This document shows, one piece after another, positions 9,130-17,517 of a stretch of DNA of 64,000 bases. A program made the translations under genes and the position numbers. The stretch comes from JBAZPT01 sp041645535. Lineage in GTDB: Bacteria > Patescibacteriota > Minisyncoccia > Moranbacterales > UBA2206. Each line of letters starts with the position of its first letter. Positions within the stretch are counted from its first letter, which is position 1. Under the pieces are notes generated by a model that did not search any database, was not told where the DNA came from, and saw only the letters and a list, made by a program, of their open reading frames with translations. Location: assembly GCA_041645535.1 (NCBI GenBank), contig JBAZPT010000001.1, positions 434,001 through 498,000 of the forward strand, written 5' to 3'.

Positions 9130-9537
9130 TCATTCGAAAATATCTTTTAAAAAACGGTGCTGGGCATATCGATCTAGAAGATTTCCCGAATACCTGCTTG
9201 AATTTTTCGCTTCCGCGCTTTTTTCAATTTCTTTTATTTTTCTAATAATTATTTTTCTTTTATCATCATCTCTTTGTAACCACTTTTCAACTGAAGCAAT
9301 TGTTTGATGGCTTACTCGCAATTTTTTCTTTATTATATCATAACCATCTTCATTGATAAGCATTTTGGCAATTTGCAATCTTCTCGCAATCATCAACGCC
9401 TCGCTGGAAGTGAGCAACCCCACCAAAAAATTTATAACCTCTTGTTTTGTTTTCAAGTTAGTTATAACTTCAAATAACTCACCGATAATTCTATACCTCT
9501 CTCTAGCATCAACAGTGTGCACCTTCACCTTAGGCAT
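9130..9537 (-). CDS. TrpR/YerC-like HTH regulator
   Basis: The 135-residue protein fits the Trp repressor-like (YerC/YecD) superfamily: helices followed by LLTSSEALMIARRLQIAKML and a helix-turn-helix at YDIIKKKLRVSHQTIASVEKWLQ (residues about 68-92). It probably binds DNA as a dimer. A basic C-terminal extension follows the core. A 36-bp perfect hairpin lies 22 bp before the start and a second copy lies just past the stop, so the gene may control itself and its downstream neighbour. The ligand, if any, cannot be read from sequence. Confidence 0.85.
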   Translation of the reverse strand: MPKVKVHTVDARERYRIIGELFEVITNLKTKQEVINFLVGLLTSSEALMIARRLQIAKMLINEDGYDIIKKKLRVSHQTIASVEKWLQRDDDKRKIIIRKIKEIEKSAEAKNSSRYSGNLLDRYAQHRFLKDIFE

Positions 9538-9558
9538 ATTTTTTATTTTTATATTTTA

Positions 9559-9594
9559 AGCATTCTTCCATATGTAAAAGAATGGAAGAATGCT
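9559..9594. repeat. Hairpin repeat copy 2 beside the TrpR-like gene
   Basis: Perfect 13-bp arms AGCATTCTTCCAT and ATGGAAGAATGCT surround a 10-nt loop. The repeat overlaps the stop codon of the 65-residue gene and precedes the TrpR-like start by 22 bp. There is no clear U-run after it, so it is not a standard terminator. Confidence 0.8.
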
Positions 9595-9790
9595 ACTTTA
9601 AATTTAAGATGGACTTTTTTAGCTTTTTTAGGTCGGTTTTGTTTTCAATTAAAAGTCCGCTGTGAAGCTTATACAGCAATGGAACAACCCCGCAGTCTTT
9701 GCATTTCCCCCACTGGCAGCCTTTGGATTTTTTATAAAGTTTCCTGCACATCGCAATTTCCGCATCAAAAATTTTCTTCGTTATTTTCAT
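9593..9790 (-). CDS. Small cysteine-containing protein, unknown
   Basis: The 65-residue product contains a cysteine cluster (MCRKLYK, CQWGKCKDCG), which suggests a small metal-binding or redox protein, between lysine-rich flanks. No family is recognised. It lies upstream of the TrpR-like gene in the same direction, and its stop codon is inside hairpin repeat copy 2. The composition looks like a real protein rather than a shadow, and the antisense frame has no sensible pattern. Confidence 0.55.
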   Translation of the reverse strand: MKITKKIFDAEIAMCRKLYKKSKGCQWGKCKDCGVVPLLYKLHSGLLIENKTDLKKLKKSILNLK

Positions 9791-9831
9791 AAATTTTTTC
9801 TTTAATTTCTATTCAAAATATTTTAAACCCA

Positions 9832-10317
9832 CTAAGTTTTAGTGAAATATTCAGGAAATTCTTCTTTATTCCAAGGGAAAATAACCCATTTATCAACCGA
9901 AATAGCAAAAAAATCTGGAAAAAAATTACAGTTTCTCTTGTTCATTACTAAAGAAGCTGTTTTTAACTCACCGATGTTGTACTTGCAAATAATGGCTTGC
10001 GAAACTTTATTTAATGTTATGCCCGTATCCGCAATGTCATCAATAAGCAAAATCTTCATGCCGCTTAAATCCACTTCTGGCAAATATGTGATAGCCAGTT
10101 CTTTTTGTTTATTTTTTTCATAAGATCCTGCCGAAACAGTCAAAATCTTATCCATATTTAATTTTTTAACCAATAAACCAAGCGGGATAAGTCCGCCAGT
10201 CATAATTCCAATAATATAATCAGCTTCAAAGCCATCCATCTTTATCTTGTTTGCTAATTTTTCTATATTTTTTTCAACATCTTCCCAGGAAAGTTTAACT
10301 ATCGTATTTTCCATCAT
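9832..10317 (-). CDS. Purine-type phosphoribosyltransferase
   Basis: The 161-residue protein is a type I phosphoribosyltransferase. The PRPP loop ILLIDDIADTGITL lies near residues 88-101 and the hood and core fit hypoxanthine/xanthine-guanine enzymes (GIMTGGLIPLGLL near residue 38). It likely attaches a purine base to PRPP in base salvage, which suits a reduced genome. Substrate choice cannot be told from sequence. It stands at the end of a run of nucleotide-related genes (Maf, deoxyribosyltransferase-like, HD). Confidence 0.88.
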   Translation of the reverse strand: MMENTIVKLSWEDVEKNIEKLANKIKMDGFEADYIIGIMTGGLIPLGLLVKKLNMDKILTVSAGSYEKNKQKELAITYLPEVDLSGMKILLIDDIADTGITLNKVSQAIICKYNIGELKTASLVMNKRNCNFFPDFFAISVDKWVIFPWNKEEFPEYFTKT

Positions 10318-10358
10318 TTGCTATTTAAAAAAATTATCTTCATAATTACTAGTTTTTA

Positions 10359-10781
10359 TTATTTTATTTTTTGTAAATCCCCATCCAAAATAACATCTGT
10401 CATCGCTTTAATTTCATCAGCATATGAAACATCTGGAATCGGATTAAGCAGAAATATTTTTTTGTCATTCACATGCGCAAAGCCGATTTCCATAAGTGTA
10501 TTTCCTCCGATATAGTTTTTGATGCCATTTTTGTCAAAATTTAAAATCAAAACTGCGTCGCTATTTTTAATCTCGTCATGATATAACTTAATATAATTTT
10601 GTTCTCTTTTCAGAACAGCGTGCTCTCTTCCAATCCTTTCCATCAGTTCGGGCATTTCCCCTTTTGCTGATTTTATATAGTGTTCATGAACAAAAACATC
10701 ATGCCCTAATTTCTCGAGCTTTTCCTTATATTCAACCATTTCGTGCCTGAATTTTGAACTGCCACAAATCACTATTTTCAT
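10359..10781 (-). CDS. Nucleoside 2-deoxyribosyltransferase-like protein
   Basis: The 140-residue protein has the Rossmann-like start KIVICGSSKF and a later SDAVLILNFDKNG..IGGNTLMEIGFAHVNDKKIFLL pattern typical of the nucleoside 2-deoxyribosyltransferase-like/TIR-like fold. Such proteins cleave or transfer N-glycosidic bonds of nucleosides, but the family is diverse. The Glu of MEIGFA is the probable nucleophile position. Its start overlaps the Maf stop by 4 bp (ATGA), so the two are translationally coupled. Confidence 0.75.
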   Translation of the reverse strand: MKIVICGSSKFRHEMVEYKEKLEKLGHDVFVHEHYIKSAKGEMPELMERIGREHAVLKREQNYIKLYHDEIKNSDAVLILNFDKNGIKNYIGGNTLMEIGFAHVNDKKIFLLNPIPDVSYADEIKAMTDVILDGDLQKIK

Positions 10782-11359
10782 AAATCATATCCGGCCTCTT
10801 TTAACAATCCAACAATTGTTTCCAGCGGAATGCCGCGTAAATAATTATTATAGCTTCCTATGATGCTCTCGGTAAATGAGGAGCTGTAATGGCACAGAGG
10901 ATCAAATCCGATTGCATAAGTCGAAAATTTTGGATCCTGATCGATATATTTATTGATTTCCGCGTCTGACAAATCGCGCAATTTTATTTCTGTTTCCGAC
11001 ATGCTGAAAAGGATCTTGTTTTCAGAAATGTTAATCAAATGAATACCAGTAAAAAATTTATGAGTGTTGCCCAACAAATTTTTGAGTCTTTGAAAAACTT
11101 CCGCCCTATCTTTCGGTTTTTCCAAAATTTCGCCCTGAAACCAACCAACGGAATCAAACCCGATGACTATGCCATTTTTGTAATTTTTCGCAACCGACTG
11201 CGCTTTTCTTTTAGCTAATTCTAAAACCAGCTCTTCCGGATGACCAGGCCGTCCATCGAAATTTTCATCTATATCACTTCCCACCGCTTCAAAATCAAGA
11301 TCCAGCATTTTGAATGCCTCCTGGCGATACAGTGAAGTTGTAGCTAAAATAATTTTCAT
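10778..11359 (-). CDS. maf: Maf-like nucleoside triphosphate pyrophosphatase
   Basis: The 193-residue protein has the Maf signature: start IILATTSLYRQEAFKML (usual SxSPRR replaced by TSLYRQ), DENF, an EELVLELAKRKAQSVA helix, and VIGFDSVGW in place of the more common DTVV. Maf enzymes hydrolyse non-canonical or modified NTPs to keep the nucleotide pool clean. The changes in the phosphate loop put it in a divergent subgroup. A remnant of a duplicated gene end lies just before its start (see 11356-11405). Confidence 0.85.
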   Translation of the reverse strand: MKIILATTSLYRQEAFKMLDLDFEAVGSDIDENFDGRPGHPEELVLELAKRKAQSVAKNYKNGIVIGFDSVGWFQGEILEKPKDRAEVFQRLKNLLGNTHKFFTGIHLINISENKILFSMSETEIKLRDLSDAEINKYIDQDPKFSTYAIGFDPLCHYSSSFTESIIGSYNNYLRGIPLETIVGLLKEAGYDL

Positions 11360-11405
11360 TCTATTGTTTTATAAGCTTCAAAATTAATCTTGGGATCATT
11401 TTCAT
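11356..11405 (-). pseudogene. Remnant of a duplicated gene end
   Basis: Between the CYTH stop and the Maf start, one frame reads KIYENDPKINFEAYKTIE then a stop overlapping the next ATG. This is clearly related to the end of the 123-residue protein at 11980-12351 (KVFDESDPKIHFESFKIIE), including the same TGA/ATG junction followed by AAAATT. It looks like the surviving tail of a second copy. It is too short to be functional by itself. Confidence 0.6.
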
Positions 11406-11983
11406 AAATTTTCAAATGGATTTTTACCTTCAAAGGTTATTTCGGGAATTTGGTTGTTAATTACCTCTTCTGGCGTTCCATACTTCATATTATACAAAGC
11501 TGTAACACAACAAAAGATAGCCTTATTATAATCAAAACCAAGTTTTTCGGAAACTTTTTTTACTTCTTCTTCATTTTCTCCCTCAACCTCAATATACGGT
11601 TCGAGATATGGCCATTCGTCGATATCCACTTCCACCCCATCCAGCTTCCATATTTCTCTTTTGGTTTCTTGATATGATTTTTTGCGGCAGCCCAATGAAA
11701 TCAAAAAATCTTCCGCCTCGGAAAAGTAATCAACTTTTAAAATTATTTCTTTCTGGTTTTCAATTTTTTCCCCATCGACAATTTTTAAAGTCATTGTAAT
11801 CTTATCGCCTTCATCTCGAACCCGTAACCATCCACCATTTATTTCATGGCCTTCGGGCAAATTAAAAGTGCATCTTTTCTGCAAAAACTCCGGCCGCGCC
11901 AAAATCGCGCCGGCCTTTTTAAGTCTTTCTCTAATCTCATCTTTATCTATATTGGGGAATGTCGCTTCGTACTCAATTTTCAT
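11402..11983 (-). CDS. CYTH-domain phosphohydrolase/cyclase-like protein
   Basis: The 193-residue protein belongs to the CYTH superfamily (class IV adenylate cyclases and triphosphatases). It has a leading EYEATF strand, matching the ExExK signature with changes, basic strands LRVRDEGDKITMTLK near residue 53, and acidic strands VEVDIDEWPYLEPYIEVEG near residues 120-138. These would line a tunnel for a triphosphate substrate and metal ions. The exact reaction is unknown. Its start overlaps the upstream 123-residue gene by 4 bp. Confidence 0.85.
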   Translation of the reverse strand: MKIEYEATFPNIDKDEIRERLKKAGAILARPEFLQKRCTFNLPEGHEINGGWLRVRDEGDKITMTLKIVDGEKIENQKEIILKVDYFSEAEDFLISLGCRKKSYQETKREIWKLDGVEVDIDEWPYLEPYIEVEGENEEEVKKVSEKLGFDYNKAIFCCVTALYNMKYGTPEEVINNQIPEITFEGKNPFENL

Positions 11984-12351
11984 TCTATTATTTTAAAAGA
12001 CTCAAAGTGTATTTTGGGATCACTTTCATCGAATACTTTTATGACCTTGTATTTCCCACTCGTGTATACTTCTCCATTTTCAAGAAAATGGGTAGCTTCC
12101 AAAATTTTAATGCTCGCTAGCGGACGTGATAATTTTTCGTCGCCAGATGTTCTCATGAGCGGAATCTGCCCCTTGCCCCACAATTCGCTGTCACTTAAAT
12201 AATATAAACGCTGGCCTTTTTTGAAAAAATCATAAATTTTTCCTTCTTCCAAAGATTCCGGCACGCATTCTTCAATTTTTCTTTTACCAGTTTTAAATTC
12301 AGAAATATCTCGCAAAGCTAGATCCGGATTAAATTCAACTTGAATACCCAT
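11980..12351 (-). CDS. Conserved-looking small protein, unknown
   Basis: The 123-residue product has no motif I recognise. It is a mixed alpha/beta soluble protein with ECVPESLEEGKIYDFFKKGQR and a C-terminal strand segment KYKVIKVFDESDPKIHFESFKIIE. A decayed copy of that segment lies before the Maf gene, so the protein once had a paralogue in this cluster. It is coupled by a 4-bp overlap to the CYTH gene and lies just after the HD gene. Confidence 0.65.
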   Translation of the reverse strand: MGIQVEFNPDLALRDISEFKTGKRKIEECVPESLEEGKIYDFFKKGQRLYYLSDSELWGKGQIPLMRTSGDEKLSRPLASIKILEATHFLENGEVYTSGKYKVIKVFDESDPKIHFESFKIIE

Positions 12352-12357
12352 AAATAT

Positions 12358-12921
12358 TTATTTAAAAATTTCTTTTTTTCTTTTTTTCATTTCCTCTGTA
12401 AAAATCCTAGCGGCAGTTTTAGTGTAAAATTTATTATTCGCCCTAAATTCATATCCATCTTCAGCAGACACGCCATATGATTTTATATCATCATAAAATT
12501 GTTCTTTAAAAGATTCGACCATTGTGTCCGCATCAATCAATAGCCTTTTTTCAAAGTTTTTAGGCTTGCAAAATTTATGAGCCACAACAATATCAGAAAC
12601 CGCTTTTATCTCCCTCTGGGAATAGCCAGTTTTTCCAAGAATCTCTCGAATAATTGCGGGAGCGTATTTAATATGAAGTTTCATAGCGGTCAGCCTTTCC
12701 GCATCTTTTTTACTTTTTTGCAACTTAACTGGTATATTTGACCAGCCTACATCATGAACAATTGCCGCAGGAATTAAGATGTTCCGGCTACCCCCTTCTT
12801 TTTTCAGAAGCAAATCCATGGCCCTTATAACACCCCTTGTGTGCAATACAAAATTTTTACGTTTTCCTTTTTTTAGATAGGGCAGGGACAGATTCCATAT
12901 TTTTTCGAATTTTTTATTCAT
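12358..12921 (-). CDS. HD-domain phosphohydrolase
   Basis: The 187-residue protein has the HD metal-binding pattern: H (VLHTRGV), HD (AAIVHDVGW near residue 53), H (VAHKF near residue 111) and a late D (LLIDADTMVE). HD proteins hydrolyse phosphate esters of nucleotides or related compounds. It lies directly downstream of lysS (stop 12925) and upstream of the 123-residue protein and CYTH genes in one run. The substrate is unknown. Confidence 0.85.
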   Translation of the reverse strand: MNKKFEKIWNLSLPYLKKGKRKNFVLHTRGVIRAMDLLLKKEGGSRNILIPAAIVHDVGWSNIPVKLQKSKKDAERLTAMKLHIKYAPAIIREILGKTGYSQREIKAVSDIVVAHKFCKPKNFEKRLLIDADTMVESFKEQFYDDIKSYGVSAEDGYEFRANNKFYTKTAARIFTEEMKKRKKEIFK

Positions 12922-12924
12922 AAA

Positions 12925-14373
12925 TTATTTTGTCCTTACCGTCGGAAAAATTACTGTTTCGCGGACAGATCTGTTCATTAGGAACGCGAAGAGTCGTTCG
13001 CTCATGCCAAAACCGAAAGCCGGCGGCATGCCATATTCCAAGGCTTCCACAAAATCCTCGTCCATCATTTGCGCTTCCTTGTCCCCAGCTGCGCGCATTT
13101 TCATCTGCTCCAAAAATCTGTTTTTTTGGTCGATCGGATCATTGAGTTCGGCAAAAGCGTTACAGAGTTCGCTTTGGCCGGCAACAATCTGGAAGCGTAA
13201 AACTTTTTTGGGATTAGTTGGATCGATTTTAGCTAAAGGCGAAATTTCCAGCGGGTGCCCGACCAAAAAGCACGGTTGAATTAATTTTTGCCGCACCGTT
13301 TTTTTATAGAGAGAGTCGATCATCCGGCCTTTGCCGTATTCTTTTTCATATTTTATACCCAACTCGTCTGCCTTCGCCTTTAAAGCCTCGATGGTTAGTT
13401 CTATATTTAGATCCAATCCGGTTTCTTTTTGAAATTCAGTAAAATAGTCAACAACTGGAAATTTTTTAGACCAATCTATTTCGTGATCTTCATACTTGGA
13501 CATTGGATGTCCAAGTACTGATTCCACTATTTTTTTGAACATCTTTTCGGAAAATTCCATACCTTTTTGCATATCCCAGTAGGCCGCGTAAAATTCTACA
13601 TCATCATATTCCTGAAGATGCTCGCGATCCATGCCTTCATTGCGGAAAAGCCTCCCAATTTCAAAAACTTTTTCATAGCCGCCGACCAAAAGCCTCTTCA
13701 GCGGCAACTCCAGCGAGATGCGCAGATAAAAATCCTGATTGAGCGCGTTGTGGTGCGTGACAAATGGCTCCGCGTCCGCCCCGCCCGGAACATGCTCCAG
13801 CACCGGAACCTGCACTTCTAAAAACCCGCTCTCCGCTAAAAAATTACGGATGGTCTGCCAGAAAATGTTTTTCTTCCGGAAAAGTTCGCGCGTCTCTTCG
13901 TTCATCATTAAGTCCAAATAGCGCTTGCGCAAAAGTTCTTCCGTGTCTTTGAGGCCATAGTATTCAGTCGGAATCGGCCGGATATTCTTGGACAGCATTT
14001 TCCAACCCGAAACTTCTAGTGTCTTTTCGTCCTGCCTGGTCTTGAAAAGTTTTCCGGTAACTTCTACAAAATCGCCGATCTCGACGCTTTTCACGAATAA
14101 TTTATATTCCTCCTCGGGCATATTTTTCTTGCCCAAAAAAATTTGGATTTTCCCAGTTCCGTCTTCAATGTGCGCGAACGCCGCGTTACCCATTGGCCGA
14201 AATGATTTTACCCGTCCAACCAGCGTAATTTCTTTTTCCGTAAATTTATCAAAGTCTTCCAGAGCTTCCGTGTTTGTCATTGACCGCTGGGTTTTTTCCG
14301 GATACGGAGACAGCCCGGCTTTTTTAATCTGCTCCAATTTATCCAGCTTGGTTTGCAAAATATCTTCACGCAT
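12925..14373 (-). CDS. lysS: Lysyl-tRNA synthetase, class II
   Basis: This 482-residue enzyme charges tRNA-Lys. It has the N-terminal OB-fold anticodon-binding domain (VGRVKSFRPMGNAAFAHIED, residues about 52-71) and the class II catalytic core, with motif 2 FEIGRLFRNEGMDREH (about 235-250) and motif 3 near GFGMSERLFAF at the C-terminus. Length matches bacterial LysS. The start MREDILQTKLDKLEQIKKAG fits the family. It leads the downstream HD/CYTH/Maf run. Confidence 0.97.
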   Translation of the reverse strand: MREDILQTKLDKLEQIKKAGLSPYPEKTQRSMTNTEALEDFDKFTEKEITLVGRVKSFRPMGNAAFAHIEDGTGKIQIFLGKKNMPEEEYKLFVKSVEIGDFVEVTGKLFKTRQDEKTLEVSGWKMLSKNIRPIPTEYYGLKDTEELLRKRYLDLMMNEETRELFRKKNIFWQTIRNFLAESGFLEVQVPVLEHVPGGADAEPFVTHHNALNQDFYLRISLELPLKRLLVGGYEKVFEIGRLFRNEGMDREHLQEYDDVEFYAAYWDMQKGMEFSEKMFKKIVESVLGHPMSKYEDHEIDWSKKFPVVDYFTEFQKETGLDLNIELTIEALKAKADELGIKYEKEYGKGRMIDSLYKKTVRQKLIQPCFLVGHPLEISPLAKIDPTNPKKVLRFQIVAGQSELCNAFAELNDPIDQKNRFLEQMKMRAAGDKEAQMMDEDFVEALEYGMPPAFGFGMSERLFAFLMNRSVRETVIFPTVRTK

Positions 14374-14480
14374 AAATTTGGTATTTTAATTTCTAGTATT
14401 TAGTATATTGTGTAGCCTTATTTTACCATTTTTAGCTAAAATTTGCAATTTATCCCGGCACTTTATCAAAAATGCGGGAT

Positions 14481-14507
14481 AAAAAAACAGCTGACAAATC
14501 AGGCTGT
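14481..14507 (-). terminator. Terminator after speD
   Basis: The minus strand has ACAGCCTGA/TCAGCTGT with a four-base loop followed by seven T residues. It is placed 60 bp after the speD stop. A second inverted repeat (TTATCCCG/CGGGATAA, about 14452-14482) lies immediately beyond. Confidence 0.75.
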
Positions 14508-14569
14508 TCTTACATTTCAAAAATATTGTATTTCATTCTCCCGCTAAATTGGAGGATTTTTATGCCTAT

Positions 14570-14979
14570 TTAGGCTAGATTTTTCATCGGATATTTCGTT
14601 CCTCTTTTAATAAAATTTATTTCCAATTCAGCCAGGCCAAAAAGTTCTTTGGTATAGTTGCAGATAAATTCAGTCTGCATGCCATTTTTACAGGTATAGA
14701 CATCTATGCTTACAAATTTCCGATTGGGGAAAGTGTGCACGCTGATGTGCGACTCGGCAATCATCACGAATCCCGAATAGCCGCCCGGATCCTTGATATT
14801 GTTGCCGGCAAATTCTTTAATCACCGGCTCGATAATTTTATGCATCCCGGTTTTTTCCGGCAGATCTTCTAAAAATTTTAACACTGTTTCCCTGTCATTG
14901 AGCTTAACCGGATTGCCGCCATAACCATCAATGGTCAGGTGTTCCCCAAAATTACAAACGGGGCTTGTTTTTCCTCCAT
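14570..14979 (-). CDS. speD: S-adenosylmethionine decarboxylase proenzyme, apparent frameshift
   Basis: The intact part (to about 14940) reads GEHLTIDGYGGNPVKLND then LEDLPEKTGMHKI and SGFVMIAESHISVHTFP, the SpeD signature. Self-cleavage between Glu and Ser of ESH would create the pyruvoyl group used to decarboxylate SAM for polyamine synthesis. In that frame no ATG, GTG or TTG precedes GEHLT. An ATG at 14979 opens MEEKQAPFVI in another frame, and adding one T in the TTTTGGGG run at about 14943-14950 joins it to FGEHLT. So the gene is either frameshifted, a homopolymer error, or recoded. A downstream GTG at 14884 would lose the conserved N-terminus. Confidence 0.8.
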
Positions 14980-15050
14980 TTTTATTTTGACCAGAAACAC
15001 GCTTGATTAGCTACAAAGATAAGCTACTTCCTGGATAAAAAATTATAAAA

Positions 15051-15506
15051 TTATTTCACATCCAAAATTTTGTATTTCATCCTCCCGCCGGGAGTATCAA
15101 TTTCTACCGCGTCGTCTTTTTTCTTGCCCATAAAGCCCTTGCCCATCGGAGATTCGTTGGAAATTTTCATCTCGCTAGGATTGGCTTCGTTGGAACCGAC
15201 GATTTGAAATTCCATTTCCGAGCCGTTGAATTTCACTTTGACTTTGGAGCCCATCTGGACAACATCCGTAGATTTGTTATAGGAAACAACCGTTGATTCC
15301 TTGAGCATAAATTCCAACTCCGCAACGCGCGCTTCATTTTCCGCTTGCTGTCTTTTAGCTTCGCTATATTCCGCGTTCTCGCTCAAATCGCCCTGCTCTT
15401 TGGCTTCTTTGATGGCATCGGCAATCCTCTGCCTCTCGACAGTCTTTCTATTTTCCAATTCGTCCTTGATTTTTTTAAGCCCTTCTTCAGTTATAAATTT
15501 AGGCAT
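15051..15506 (-). CDS. greA: Transcription elongation factor GreA
   Basis: The 151-residue protein has the GreA layout: an N-terminal coiled coil (residues 1-75) whose tip EQGDLSENAEYSEAK carries the acidic residues that reach into RNA polymerase and trigger transcript cleavage, then a C-terminal FKBP-like domain with SPMGKGFMGKKKDDAVEIDTP. Length is standard. It rescues backtracked polymerase. The ATG at 15506 gives the usual MPKFITEEGLKKIKDEL start. Confidence 0.97.
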   Translation of the reverse strand: MPKFITEEGLKKIKDELENRKTVERQRIADAIKEAKEQGDLSENAEYSEAKRQQAENEARVAELEFMLKESTVVSYNKSTDVVQMGSKVKVKFNGSEMEFQIVGSNEANPSEMKISNESPMGKGFMGKKKDDAVEIDTPGGRMKYKILDVK

Positions 15507-15636
15507 TTTCTTATTTTTAGCTTATTAAAAAATACCGCCTTAAGCAGTACGAAATTATTATTTGTTTATCCGATTGACTGTTATAAAATTATTACCAGCC
15601 CAATTGTATCACAGGTAAAAAAGCTGTCAATACCCA

Positions 15637-17517
15637 TTAGTGCTGGGTAAAATACCACTCCAAAACATCTTTTGTAATCGGCACGGCCGTTGAATGCCCT
15701 TCGCCCCCGCCTTCCACTAAAACCGCCATCGCGATTTCCGGATTATCATATGGCGCGAAAGAGACAAACCAGCCATGGGTTTTCCCTTCGCCGCCAAATT
15801 CAGCTGTCCCGGTCTTGCCCGCCGCCGGCACCGGAAGATCTTTTAGCGTCTGCGCCGTCCCGCCGGTCACCGTCTGGCGCATACCCTCGCGCACAATTTT
15901 CATAACACTTTCGGAAATAAAATTCTGGCGGATTATTTTCGGACTTACTGCCTCCGAACTGCCGCCGCTTTTTTTAATCTGGCTCACGATATGCGGTTCA
16001 TACAGAGTTCCGCTATTGGCCACGGCCGCGATATAATTTACCAGTTGCAACGGAGTAGCCGTTATAAAGCCCTGGCCAATCGAAGAATGGTATGAGTCTC
16101 CGACATACCATCTTTCTCCGATTTTTTCCAGCTTCCACTGCTCACTGGGGATAAAGCCGGTCGATTCTCCCGGCAGATCAACGCCGGTAGGATTTCCCAG
16201 CCCGAAAAGATTTTCATATTTTTTCATCCGATCCATTCCTAATCCCGGAATATTCCCGTAGCCTCCGCCAACGCTGTAAAAAAACACATCACAACTTTGG
16301 GCAATAGCGCTTCGGACATCCATCGTGCCATGAGTTTTCCAATCGCCAAAATGCCAGGCGCCAATATTAATCACTCCGGAATTGTCATTAACTTTTGTGT
16401 CTTCGTTTATTGTTCCCTCACTTAATGCCGCCGCCGCTACTGCCGGCTTCAAAGTTGATCCAGGCGGATATTCGCCGGAAATTACGCGGTTAAAAAGAGG
16501 CAGGTTTTCATCACTCACTATTTTTTTGTAATCATCATTGGAAATACCCTGGGCGAATAAATTGTTATCATAACTCGGCAGACTCGCCATCGCCAGCACC
16601 GCGCCATTTCTGGGATCAATGGCAATGGCCGCCGCGGTCTTGGTTCCGGTCTGCTCCAAAACGCCCGCCATGCTGTCATACAGTTTTTTTTGCAATTCTT
16701 CATTAATATTTAAAATCAAATCATTTCCGGCTTGCGGATCAATGCTGCCCAGATTTTTTTTAATGTTGCCCAGCGAATCGACTTCGACTTGCCTGGCGCC
16801 ATTCTTTCCCTTGAGCTCTTTTTCATAATATTTTTCGAGGCCAGTTTTTCCAATGTAGTCCGTCATTGAATAGCCCGGATTTTTTGCCATTTCTTCGCGG
16901 GTTATTTTTCCGTCATAGCCAATGATGGGCGAAAACATCACGCTGTTTTCATATTGGCGGATGGCCGTATTTTCCACAGAAATTCCGGGCAGGCTTTTAG
17001 CCCTTTCCGCCAGAATAAGAGCCTCGTCCTGGGAAATATTTTCTTTGAGTAAAACCGGATCCAAAGATTTCCGATTTTGGCTTTCAATGGCCGTTTCGAC
17101 ATCTCCTTCCTCCATATGCAAAACTCCGGCCAGCGCCTGCGCTAAAAGTTTGCGCTGCGCGTATTCTTCCGGCAGGTCGGAGGGAATAATAGCTACATCC
17201 ATACTGGGAATATTCGACACCAGGGCGCTGCCGAATTTGTCTAAAATTTTGCCGCGCGGAGCTTTGATAACCAGCGAGCGAATGCGGTTGCCCCGGGATA
17301 ATTCTGAATAATATTCCCCTCTAATGACATCCAGATAAAATACGCGCAGAGACAAGACAATAACCACGGCGGCCATAAAAACCCAGAGTCCAGTGAGGCT
17401 CCTGCGCCGATAGGGAGTTTCCACCAGCGCTTTTTCCTCCTGCGTGATAGTCATTATGGAATCCTCGATTTCAGCTCCCTTGAGAAGTTTTTTCTTTTTA
17501 AAAATATTACCTAACAT
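15637..17517 (-). CDS. mrdA: Penicillin-binding protein 2 (elongasome transpeptidase)
   Basis: The 626-residue protein has one membrane helix (about 43-63), a pedestal region with APRGKILDKFG (86-96), and a transpeptidase domain with the three active-site motifs STLK (354-357, nucleophile Ser354), SCD (408-410) and KTGT (568-571). It cross-links peptidoglycan during side-wall growth. It is the last gene of mreB-mreC-mreD-mrdA and overlaps the mreD stop region by 11 bp, so all four are probably one operon. The N-terminal cytoplasmic part is slightly long. Confidence 0.96.
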   Translation of the reverse strand: MLGNIFKKKKLLKGAEIEDSIMTITQEEKALVETPYRRRSLTGLWVFMAAVVIVLSLRVFYLDVIRGEYYSELSRGNRIRSLVIKAPRGKILDKFGSALVSNIPSMDVAIIPSDLPEEYAQRKLLAQALAGVLHMEEGDVETAIESQNRKSLDPVLLKENISQDEALILAERAKSLPGISVENTAIRQYENSVMFSPIIGYDGKITREEMAKNPGYSMTDYIGKTGLEKYYEKELKGKNGARQVEVDSLGNIKKNLGSIDPQAGNDLILNINEELQKKLYDSMAGVLEQTGTKTAAAIAIDPRNGAVLAMASLPSYDNNLFAQGISNDDYKKIVSDENLPLFNRVISGEYPPGSTLKPAVAAAALSEGTINEDTKVNDNSGVINIGAWHFGDWKTHGTMDVRSAIAQSCDVFFYSVGGGYGNIPGLGMDRMKKYENLFGLGNPTGVDLPGESTGFIPSEQWKLEKIGERWYVGDSYHSSIGQGFITATPLQLVNYIAAVANSGTLYEPHIVSQIKKSGGSSEAVSPKIIRQNFISESVMKIVREGMRQTVTGGTAQTLKDLPVPAAGKTGTAEFGGEGKTHGWFVSFAPYDNPEIAMAVLVEGGGEGHSTAVPITKDVLEWYFTQH

